Of a stretch of 64,000 nucleotides of DNA, positions 48,101 through 60,100 are shown piece by piece. The notes below the pieces were generated by a model. It was not told the origin of the DNA. It searched no databases and saw only the letters and a program-made list of their open reading frames with translations. The DNA is from Opisthocomus hoazin (lineage: Eukaryota > Chordata > Aves > Opisthocomiformes > Opisthocomidae): NCBI RefSeq assembly GCF_030867145.1, contig NC_134428.1:868001-932000 (forward strand). The letters run 5' to 3'. A program made the translations under genes and the position numbers. Positions within the stretch are counted from its first letter, which is position 1. The number at the start of each line of letters is the position of its first letter.

Positions 48101-51100
48101 TCTGCCGGTGTGTAAGCCAGGCAGAGCTTATCGCATGTGGGAGAGGACCTTCCCAGGGTATTTTGGGTCAGGGGGAGGCCCCAGGCCCGCGGAGATGTCA
48201 AGCCAGCCCTGGGTATAATGTACAGGAATCCTGCTGGCAGCTTCTGAGAACTGTTTTTCCTATCCTTGCTCTCTAGGAGACACATTTTCTGCAATTTTTT
48301 TCTCTTTTGCTAGAGTAAATGATGCTGTAGAAGTGACTCTTAATTTTGCTTGTTGCAGATGCTGGAAAGCTGTCAGGAGACGATAGAAAAGTTAGGAAGT
48401 CAGCTGGGAGAGCAGAGAGAACGGAGAAAGCAACTTTCATCTGAGCTTGAACTGTTAAGAGAAGACCTGAAGGCTGAGAAGAAGGCACTGGGCAGCCAGG
48501 TGGGTGTAGCTCCTGCAGTGGGTCTCCCGGCAGGAGGCAGCTGCCTTTGGATGACTCCATGAAACATCGCCAGCTGCCCTCCAAGTGCATTGCTTGACTC
48601 CTCTTGATGCACCTCTCCAGTCCAGCCAGTTTCAAAGCCTCTTTGGCCGATGGTTTTAAATCCATCTGCTTTAACAGAACTGTCTCTAACTCTGTAATAT
48701 ATTTTTCCTTTCAATGAATCTAATTACAAATCAGTAATTCAAAGTTTGTAGCCAAAGCCCCCTTCTCTAGAGGACAGAGTGGAAGGTTTCGAACTTGGGT
48801 ATTTATTGCGGAGTTATTTGTGATCGTAAGGCTCATGATCATGAGCCTTCGCCTCTCCATGTCACAACATGGCAGGGCACTTGTAGATTTGAGCCAAGAC
48901 CTCCCCGCAGAGCAGCACCACAGTTACCCGTTAGCAGCAACTGCTTTTCTGGGTTCAGTCAACTGGCTAATTCTGAATTCATTTAACACGGGTCCCCTTT
49001 CATATCAGTAGTACTCTTTCTTAAGCAGAACATGGCCTGACAAGAAGTGAGAACACCTGAGAGTCACAGAAATCTAGATGAACAGCTTGCTGGGATCTCA
49101 GTGCTGCTTTTTGTTATGTGCCCTGCAGACCTCCGTACGCTTTGCTTGAAGTAATTTAACTGCTAGGTAGACTTCTGGTGGGTTGATCTCTGCTGGGAGA
49201 GTTGCTGTTGCTCTTCCAGTTGGGCCGCAGAGCACAGAGAGCGTGTGATGCCAGCAAAATTGCACAAGGGCTGAAAATTTAGGAGAGCTGCGGATCTGTG
49301 ACCTGGATCAGGCAGACAAGGGGGACCCGAGGGAGACTGGCAAAGGCGGCGTTTACAGCTATTGCAAACCCCATTTTTTAGCACTCTGAGAGGCCTTAAA
49401 GCATATCACTTCCTTGATTGTAAGTAAAGAACAATGAAAGTCCTGAACTGTTTGCGCAGCTGCACATACAGGAGAGTCTTACTGGAGGAAGAGTGGCATC
49501 TAGAGGACAGGACTTCTGCAGTGCCACAAGACAACAAATTCACTTTGTGAAAGCTCAGGATGCAGACTAAGCCTTACCGAAGAACAGTTGAGGAAGGGGC
49601 TAGGCCAGTCCATGAATATAGATATGAAAAGGAACTGTCTGATTTGGGGGGTGCTGAGGAAAACGTGAAGAGTCCCTTTGCCTCCCAGTAGTTCCATCTA
49701 CTCATGGTCCAAGGACCTTTTAATCAAAGTCATACATCCCTGGAAGTTTGGTTGGAATTCAGCCACCGGTTGGCCGGTGGTTTTGCCTAAGGAGAGGACT
49801 ATTTTTCCATCAAAGGGATCATCCAATGACCTTTTTGAGACTGGGTGGCTGTAACGGTCTTTCAAATAGAGAACTTTGCCTGTGTTTGGTGGGATTCCTG
49901 ACTTCACAAATGGGTTCATTCCCTTTTGCCGGAGTAGCTGTATTGGGACGAATCATTTACCAAAGGAGTGCTGGAAGTTAGCCTGGCATAAAATCGTTGG
50001 GTTCTCATGGGTGATACCCATCTGTGGTCAAGATTTGAGGTTGTTCAATGTTGTGTTTATCAGGAGGTCCAACACATAGAATGGGTGAGTAAATTGGATA
50101 CTATTTTGTTCTTGTGCATTTTAATGATGTGCTATGAAGTGATGCTATACAAAGAGTTCTTTGCATTTGTTTGGAACTCTCTTCTTGTTTTTAAGAGGTT
50201 TATGAACATTTGAGAGGAGAAAGCCTTTTCTGAGCTTGTAGTTAGAGGTGTATTACATCCGCTAACTCCTGTTGTTTCCTCACCAGGGGCTGCCTGACTC
50301 AAAATCAGAGTTTACAAGCCATTGTAATGACTTCCCGAGCCTCCAAAGAACATCAGCGAGCAGGGATCTCATTAATGTATCCTATGAGAAGCTACAAAGA
50401 AATAATGCTTTGTTAGATGCAGAGGTGAGAAATGTAGAGAAATCCAGGTTGTTCTGGTGTCTGATGCAGACAGAAGCTGCTAGTGTGTGCTGCTCAAATG
50501 TAAACAAATTCATCTTGGTGTAGATGAGAAGACCTGGAACTGAACTACTAGTACTAGCATACGCTCAGGAAGAACTATTGATTAAAAAACTTTAGGAGTC
50601 AAAGTCATTGCTAGCATTAGTGGGATTAATAACATTTTTCTTTGAAGGATTTGGGTTCACCACTGCTTAGCAGGGGACATTGGACAAGGCAAATTGTGGT
50701 TCCAGTCCACTGTGGCATTTCCCGTGTCCTTATGCACTCCTCATGCCTGCCTTTCTTGCCTCTTTTATTTTCTTGGCATCTTCTCTTCATGTCTCAGGTT
50801 CTGGGTCTGCCATTGCCTGGTATTAAGGCAGTAGGTGACGTTGAAAGCGGAGAGCAGCCGTCCGCAGAAAGTTGTGGTGGGTTGCCTTGGATGGAGGATG
50901 ATCTCTGTGCAAGACAGCTGAACACACGCTTTGTACTCTTTCCCAAGAATTGCTAGTTCGGTAAAGAAATGTGGCACGTGTTGTAAAGCCCTGAGCGCTA
51001 CAGATGGGCAACAGAAGGATGGAATCAAATACAGAAATGTGATTTGATGATAGTTTACACACAGCTACTTCCCATGCAGGAAAAAGGACTTGCACATCTC

Positions 51101-54100
51101 TCTTCAAGGGTGAAGAACTACCATAATTTAGCTACAGAATCACAAACCGTATCTTGATGGAGTCCCCAGATTGCCTTAAACTGCTCAAAAGATTTCTGTG
51201 AGACCGAAGAAGATCAAAGTCGTGGTGTTTTCTGACCTTACAGGTCTCTGAACTCCTACAAGAAAGAGAACAGATTCACAAACTTGAGCAGAAACATGAA
51301 GGTCTATGTACAGATGAAAAGACGTATGAAGAACAGATGGCTAAAGTAGGATTTTTGGAAGAACAGATCAAAAACTTGAGGGATGAACAAGAGCTGCTCT
51401 GGTAAACCTTAACAAAGTCTGTGGTACTTTCTGCTCCTTATCTTTGCTGACTAAGTTTTTAGTTGTTTTTTTTTTTCTTTTTTAAATCCCTGTAGTGCTG
51501 CTTCTGGCAAAAATGGGCACAGTAGCTTTGCATCTTCCTTGGTGTGTAAGCAGCTCTCTGTAGAGATTCTGGTGAATAAGCGTTTCCCTTAGTGACATCC
51601 TGATCAGTCAGGTGTAAACCTTTTTTCCTCCCACTATTCCAGATTCTGTACGGCATAAGTGAGAGCTGTCCTTAGGGAGGAGGCCGCTTCTCTTGGAGCG
51701 AGGCAATATTCGGACTAGCATGGTCCTCAAGAGCTCCCGTCATGGGCTTGGGCTCCTCGGGGCTAACTGCTGCCAGCATCCTGCTGTGGATTTTGGTTGT
51801 CCTTGCAGGGCAGGGGTCGGGGTTGTAAATAAAGCTCTTACAGGTTCCCTGACTCCCCTTTTCAGTAGATCAATAGAAATTTGGAGTTGGAGCATCCATG
51901 CTCAGGCTCTCATTAGTAAGTAAAAGCTTGGATTAAATCCGGTATAGTTACAGTCAGCTAAATTTACCTAGATAACTAGGTACTGAGGTAAAGTAAAACC
52001 GGGATAAGACAGGTAGGTTAGCTTATAAGGACACAGAGTTTAGATTGAGGAAAGTTAGACAGCTCGATCGGGAGACCTGGGCCCGTACTTCCACCCAGCG
52101 AGGCGCTGTGCGAGCGCTTCTCTGCCGCTTGTGAGCGCAGAGCAGCTGACGTGGCCCCACGCGAGTGTTTCCTTAGCCAGCAGTTAGCCTGCACGTGAGT
52201 GACTGAGAGCTGACCCTTTGGATGCACGTGGTTTCGTGGGCCGGTGTCCAGGGCAGACTGACCCTTGCCCAGAACTGCTAGACCTGGGATTCATTTCCCT
52301 TTGGAGCCTCCCAAGACACTTGAGCGTTGCCTTGAGTGTTTCGCTGGACTTTCCTATCCCAAGTTTTTCCCCTTCAGAGGGTGTTTTCCCTTGGATGTGC
52401 ATCGTTATCTCTCTCCTTTACTATTTCTACTTCAAGTTCTGAATTAGTAGAAAGCAACAAGAAGAGGGAGGAGCTAGAAAAGCATCTAAAAGAGAGCAAC
52501 GAAGAAAAACTGTTGTTACTGGAAGAAACTGTCCAGCTAAAACAAGATCTTCTGACTACCCGGGAGCGGGGTGATGGCACGCTTGGAGAGACTTTGAGGA
52601 CAAACCGAGGCACGGTGCTCAGAGAAAACGGGTTACTCGTGTCGCAGAGCTCTGCAGGCAGTTCGGATGGGAGAGTTAAACAGGTACGGGCAGCTTTGCC
52701 ATCTGCACCGTGCTCCTTTTCACCAGTTTGGTGGCAAAACCAAAGTAAAATGGACTGGAAGCCAGTTCTGTGCTGTTAGCGTGTAGGGGGGATGTGAGGC
52801 TGACTGATTTCCTTGGGGAAAATGATTGGAAAATACGAGTGTTGTCATTTCCTCCCGTTATGTTTATGGACATAGTGGGAGCTTGGATAAACTGAAGGGC
52901 CCCCTTGGTGTGCATGAAAGAAAGAAGTTACGCAGTCTTTCAATGTTTTAAACCTTTTTGGAGCTCTTTCTCAACTCCTTTTAGCATCGTGAAGCACGGA
53001 GCTGGCTCGCTGTTCCCGCAGCGGTCTTGCTCTTGCTGTAGGCAGAAGGTGTTCCACTTCCCTGCTCCTCCTTGCCATTTTCTGCCCTTATGCTCAGTGT
53101 CTGAACTCGTCCCACAACTGCTGCTCCGCAGCGGCAGCTTGCAAGCAGCTGGGGTATGCTGTGCCCCATGCCCCTGTCTCAGTTACTGCTCTCCCATTGC
53201 TCTACCAGGTGGCAGGCAACACCCGTAGTTATCACTACGTTTAGCTGTGTTTTAAATGCAATTTGTTCACCTTTCTTACTGTGTGATCTAAAAAAGAAAG
53301 GGAAGGGCAGCGAGCCCTGCCAAAAGGGGAAGGATTGAGGAAGGTACCCAGGATGGGGATTCTGAGGAGGAACAGGGATTCCATGGAAGAGTTTGTAAGA
53401 GAAGAGAGGACAGGGTGGCCTGCATAGGCAGGAGAGTGGAAGGGAGAGGATCAGAGTTGTGCCGATACCAAGGAACAGCAAATCTGTACAGTTACAGAAC
53501 ACCAAAGTAAAATACGAGGTATAGAGGGGCTGCTGAAGAGGATCCCAACAGAAGCAGGCGGGGAAAAGCCCCACAAAACCTAAATGATCTCGAGGACAAA
53601 TGACCTGGCCGGACTGCACAGTGCTGGATGAAGACTTGCCAGCTCGGGAATTTATCTGGGGATTTATCTTAGAAGGGAAGCTTGATCTTCAGTGGATTTC
53701 GTCTGGTCCCAAGAACAGAGGGTGAAGACGCAAAGCGGAAATGCAGATCAACAGATGGCCGAAAGTGATGCTGGGAAGAAAGGTTTTCATACGCCAGATG
53801 TGGGAAGCTCCCGATTTGTAGCTTTGAGCTGCAGAGATTTTTGGGACTCCACCTCCAGCTGCGTGGAGAGTTCACACACCTGGATGCAGGGAAAAAGCAA
53901 CCTGCCTTAAGCAGAGGGGTCTAAAAACTCTGTGAAGCTCCATCAGATGCAGGGATCGAGATCATACGGAGCTCAGTTATCTTCCAAAAGCCACCATAGA
54001 CCGTTGGTGACCCTTTCATGGTGCCCAGGCTGCGGTCACATTGTACCAGCGTGTCTGTCCCCGTAGCGCTGCCAGGACTTGCTTTGCTTATCTGCCTCAA

Positions 54101-57100
54101 TGAGACTCTGGGCCAAGAGTGAAGAGCAGCCTGGGTGGTGTGGCTTTTGTTTGACAGGTAAGTTTTAACAGGGATTTGTTCCCTCCTCCAGGTTTTTGCA
54201 TCTTCTCCCTCAACTGCAAGAGTTGTATCAGCTTCTCGGAGGGGATGGACAGGGTAGGGAGCAGGACGTAGTATGGGGGCAGAGGAAATGCTTGCCTGGC
54301 TTTACCCATCTTCCTCCTTAAATGCCCTTAAATGCCACTGGCATACCTCTGCCTTTCTTAACGGCCAGTCTTTATCTTTCCTCGCAGTTGATTTCCAGGT
54401 AACCTGTGTCGTTTTGCTGTTCCTGCAGAGTCTGTCTGACGAGAGATTCCAGCAGCAGGAGGAAAAGATGCAGCAACTGCGGCAGGACTTGCGTCGCGTT
54501 CAGAACTTGTGCAGCTCAGCCGAGAGGGAGCTGAGATACGAAAGGGAGAAGAACGTCAACTTACAAAAGCAAAACCTGTTGCTCCAGCAGGAGTGCACCA
54601 AGGTAGGAAGAGAGCAGGGAGAACTGTTTGAGGAGAGCTTCGCATCGTTTTACAGGCTGTGGGAGGTCTGAGGTGCTGATCAACAGGCTGGGCTTCATTT
54701 GCATTTGTCCGTGCAGTACCTGGGGCTCTCAAGCATGCTGTGTCTCAGCTCCATGGAAATTGCACCGCCTCCAAATAAAACGTGCTGCTCCCTGTAGTTC
54801 TCTTTTCTTCGCCGCTCAGTAATCCTGTTGCCCCTTTCCCGATCAAGGTATTTCAGGTGATACATATTAAAGTGCAAATTTAATTTTTTTTTCTTCTTTT
54901 GAAACTCAGGTCAAACCTGAGCTGAAGCAAGCCCAGGCAAAACTCTCGGACACAACTGAAACGTGCTCCTCTCTCTCAGCACAGTGGGAAAAAAGCCAGC
55001 AGAAGGTCAAAGAACTCGAACAAGAGCTCCTGAAGTGCTCCCAGGCCGATAAAGCGCAGAGCGGTCTGCAAGAGAAACTTGCACAGGAGAAATCCAAAGC
55101 ATGCGAAGCACAAAAAAAGGTAACTCGTCAGTGTGACCTGCGCTAACGGGAGGTATGTTTTTCAGCAGTTTTGTGCAGCTGTAGTTCAGAAAGAAGAAGC
55201 ACTAGCAGCTCATGGGTCGGTTCCCTGAAGTCCGTGTTGCTAGTCCTTTTTGAGATCACGTGGCTAAATATTTCAGGAAAAACATCTGTTATTAGTGGGA
55301 GTATAATGAAGACAATTAGAAGCCAAATCTAGTGGCTCAGACTCCTCTCTCCAAAGTTCAGTATCTCTCAACATAGAGGCAGCAGGGCTGGCAGACACCG
55401 GGAGCCTGGATCATGTTCTTGCCGAGGAGATTTGCTGCTGTTTGCTATCTGGTAAATCGCAAAAGCTTGTGTTTTCCACGGCATCGATTCTGCCACGTTC
55501 CTGCTCTGGTCGTTGGATTCGATTTTGAAGTGTGCGGGATCAAATTAGGTGTAAAAAGGATTGTTGCTGATTCATGACATAGTATCTGATCCAAAATCTG
55601 GTAGCGGTTGGAAATGTTTTACTTTGTATGTCTTTGTGTCAAAGTCCATTAAGAAGTACTTCTGAGTAGGGGCGAGCAAATCTTTCATTCCCACGACTCA
55701 GATACTGAGTGATCAAAGAGAGTTCAATCCCTTGCATTCAGATACCATCCTGTAAATTCAAAAAGTTTAATCTGTGTCCAGTTTTAATCCAAGATTTCAA
55801 ATCTCCAGCAAAATCTAAAAGATTCCCAGCACCAACTCCTGCTGGTAGAGGCCAGTGTTTCAGACAAGAAGCTCCTGGAGGAGGAATTGAAGGAGGCCCG
55901 GGACAATGAAGCTCGTGTGCAACAAGAACTTCACGAGGAACAGCTGAAAAGGTACACAGAGCTGGCTAAGGCCTGTGCTGCGTTCGGAGGGCAGGTGCTG
56001 GGCCAGCAAATGGTGCTGGGCCAGCTGTCTAGGTACATCCTGCAGCTCCATGCCCGGCCTGAAGCAGGCTCACAGTCACTGCACCGCTGGTTTCACCTCC
56101 TATCTCTCCCTTTGACCTGCCAGTGCCCCTGGCAGAGTTCCACAGGATCCCCTCTTTGAGATTTAAAAGATTTTTGGAGACTTCAGCTGCCTCAGAAAGT
56201 GCCGGGCCCCTCCTGCCAACCCAGTGATTTGGTCTGCCCTCTAGACACTGGCAGTCCCCCTTCCTGTGCAGCTGGGTTTGATGATACCTCTTAGAATCAT
56301 CACACAGAACCATGGAATCATGAAGGTTGGAAAAGACCTCTAAGATCATCAAGTCCAACCGCCATCCCAACCCCACCATGCCTGCTAAACCATGTCCTGA
56401 AGCGTCACGTCCACACGTTTTTTGAACCCCTCCAGGGATGGGGACTCCACCACCTCCCTGGGCAGCCTGGTCCAAGGCCTGACCACTCTCTCAGTAAAGA
56501 CATTTTTTCCAATATCCAATCTAAACCTCTCCTGACACAGCTTGAGTCCATTGCCTCTCGTCCTATCGCTGTTTACCTGGGAGAAGAGACCAACCCCCCC
56601 TCACTGCACCCTCCTGTCAGGGAGCTGCAGAGAGCGAGAAGGTCTCCCCTCAGCCTTCTCTTCTCCAGACTGAACAGCCCCAGCTCCCTCAGCCACTCCT
56701 CATCAGACCTGTTCTCCAGTCCCCTGCCCAGCCTCGCTGCCCTTCTCTGAACACGCTCCTGCCCCTCAATGTCCTTCTTGTACTGAGGAGTACCCTTTGA
56801 CGTGCCACTGGGACATGGGGACAACCAGGATGATTTCTTCTACTCCCAGCGTTGCCCGGGGCAGGTGCAGAGCAGTGCATTGTTTTCTAGATTGCAGCCA
56901 GCCTTGAATTCATGGTGGCACGTCACAGGCGGGCCTCCACATCGGTGTCTCACTGTCACATCAACATGCTTTTAGGAAGATCCTGGAGCAACAGGTGGAG
57001 GAGCTGCGGCAGCAGCTCCAGCACTCGTGGGAGACGGAGGCATCGCTGGCCAAGATGCACGTGGAGCTGCAGGGTAAGACTCTGCACGTCCTAGAAGACG

Positions 57101-60100
57101 AGAAGAAAACTGACTCAGGGGAGGTGAGCTGCAGCATGGGTGGGTCCTCACCACCCATGGGGGTGCTGTGCTGTTGGCTGACTCCAGAGCAGACCACTGA
57201 GCTCTAGGGGAAAAATGGGACCATCCCAGTGTGAAACCTGCACCTGGGAACTGCTGAAACAGGGTCACATCCAGCCAGGTGCTGAACTCTTGCAGATCCC
57301 ACTGATTTAAAGAGGAGCTGGAGAAAAAGCACCATCCCGTCTCGTGTAGGTTTCCTGGGAATGCAGCTCTGAGGGCAGACGAGGAGGACTTGGTGGCTTC
57401 TTCCCCTTTCCTTGCAGAGCGTGGAGGTTTTTGCAGGAAAATCTTGGCAGTGGGAGGACGCATTGCCTTGCCGTGCCCTGTGGAAGCCCCCCTAGCAGCA
57501 CAGAAGTCCCCACTCTCCCTTCTGTAAGGGGAGGAGGCAGTGGCCTTGGGAGGCAGAATGGGTGGGTGTTATCTGTGGTAGGAACCAGTAGGATTTATGA
57601 AGAGAAGCTTTGGAGACCAGACTGACAAGAGGCAGAGGGACCCCTACAGCTGAGGACACAGGTACACAAATAAAAAATTGATGTTTTCCAGCACCTCCAG
57701 TGTCAGAAGGAGAACCAGAAGCTTTCAGAGCAACTTTCACTGCTGAAGGATGAAAACAAAGCCCTTTACGAGGAAGGAATCCGTCTCCTGAACCAGAAGG
57801 ATCTGTGTGTCAGGTACCGGCTGAAGCGGCAGGGTATGTGTCGGCACAAAAAAACCCACCCAGGACCCGCCATTCGGGTGCCTGGCCGTGACACTGGATT
57901 CGACTGCCCTGTAGCCTTTCTTGTCTCTCCTGTTCGAGGCATTTAGCACCGGGAGGTCTGCCTTAGCCCAATGCCCCTCATGCAGTTGTGTTACACGTCA
58001 CGCGTCTGCCGTCGTGTTCTCCTTGGCAGCTGAAGACAGCGCAGAAAGCAAAGGGGTGCCCAGGGAGGGCTGCGGGCACTGCTGCTCACGGTCTGGCACC
58101 GGCGGAGATGCCCTGTGGAGCTGCTCGCTTCTCCCCAGAGCGCTTTTGATCTAATTTGAAGCACAGTAGCCTTTTTGTCATGAGTTTTGAGCAAACGTGG
58201 GCAAATATCTCTTATGTGGTAGAGATTTTTCTTTTTTTTTCTTTTTTTGATGTTATTTTCCCTTCTGTCCCAGCTGGATAAAAATAAACAAGAACACTGC
58301 CTAAATGGGACACTTTTGAGGGGATGAGCAATGATCACAAGTCTCAGTAGAGACAGATATTTAACCCCAGTGTCGCAGCTCTAAGAAGTGCCCACTGAAG
58401 TAGCTCTTTCTGCAGCCTGTTTGCCTGACGCTTGCCGTGTAGGATTCTTCTTTTTCAGCCTTTTTCCCTCGTACACGAGTAATGTCCCTTATCCACCCAC
58501 CTCCCCACCCAGATAAAGAGCTTGCCCTTTCCCCGTTACTTCCAATTTTGGTGAATTTAAAACTCTGTTTGGTATAAAGAGCTGAGAGTGGTGAGCAGAA
58601 GGATTTGTAAAGCTGGGAGTCAGTTTTGGGAATTCTTTTGGTCCTTCAATCAGTTTCCATTTGGGTGACACTTCACAATATAAACTTTGCAACAACAACA
58701 AAAAAACCCCGAACTGATCGGTGAAAGACGTAGTCCAGAAAGTCAGCGTGCTCATTCTGCCTTTAGCTGTGCAGCCAAAAGGAGCTGCGTAGATGGCTGA
58801 GGCTCCCGCTTCAGGCTTTGGAGAGCCTGAAGAAATACAGGACATGTCCTGCCTTGATCTTGACCCAGAACACAAAGGCATTTCACAGCCTGACGCTTTG
58901 TCTCTGCCTCCTCAGGAAATATAATGAAATGCAGCTCCACCACAAAGACAAGATCCGCAGAGCCAAGGAGACTTTTATCCACGAGGTGAAACAAAGGCAC
59001 AGCAGAATTAAGCAGCTTGAAAATGAGCTCAGCGAGTCAAAGCTCCAGGTGGAAAAGGTGAGAGAACTCATCGAGGGCGGCTCCTGCGAGGGAAGGCAGG
59101 GGAGCAGGCTGTAGGGTCTCTGCGGGAGCATCCCTGCTTCCAAAAAGAGATGCAGCGTAGGAAATCAAAGAGGTGAGGTTTAGGAACAGCTGGTTTGCAG
59201 GCAACGGGATAGCACGGTCAACCGGCCTGAGGGTCGGAGCAAGGCGAGCAATGCTCCATGTGCTGCTCCTGCTCTGTGGGCAGGACTGATGCAGCCCTGG
59301 GAAGCGGCTAGCAGTGCCAAGGGCCACCAGCCCATCCTCTTAGGAGCTAGAAGCCAGAAGGAGATTCCTGGCTCAAGTTTGCCCTTGGGGGGAATCCGTG
59401 TCCTCATACCCCATTCAGAAACTGCCTAAGCTCCGTCATCTTTCGCCTTGGAGATGTTACTGATGGGAAGTGACTCAGAAGTCACTTTTTGGGGCATGTT
59501 ACATCAAATAGTGTATCGCTTCTAGGAGCGAACATGCTTGGTGGTGACCCCTTTGGCAGAGCACCTCAAGGTTTACAGAGGGCAGAGAAGAGAAAAGTGT
59601 AACCACTGGTGTTTGTTTCCTTCTGCAACAATGCTCAGGGGAAGGTGCTGATTGCACAGATCACCGCCGAGAACGAGAAATTACTCCAGGAAAGAAGACG
59701 GCTCCTCCAGAAGGTATCTGACCAAGAGGAGACGCCTTGGAGCAACAGGTCTACGGCTGCCACCCTGCAGAGAAGGTAAACAGTGATGTCTGTGCCTCTT
59801 CCCAGCACTTCTCCGGTTTTACGGGCTACTCCTCGTAAGAAATCCAGAGGAAAGCCTGAACTGCACCCCAGTTACTAGTGCTGTGGCTTTTAATTGCTGT
59901 GGGGTGTAATTAGCCCCTTTCCCCATCAAAACCCATAGCATACAGGTGGAGGTTGTGGAGGTCAAAGGGCCTGAAGTTGAAAAAGAAAATGTCCCTTTGG
60001 AAACGTAGCATGGTCAGAAGGAAAATAACTTATGCCTTGTATGTGCCACTTGCTCAGAGTGAAGATCCTGGACGAGGAGAATGTGTGGCTGCACGAGAGC

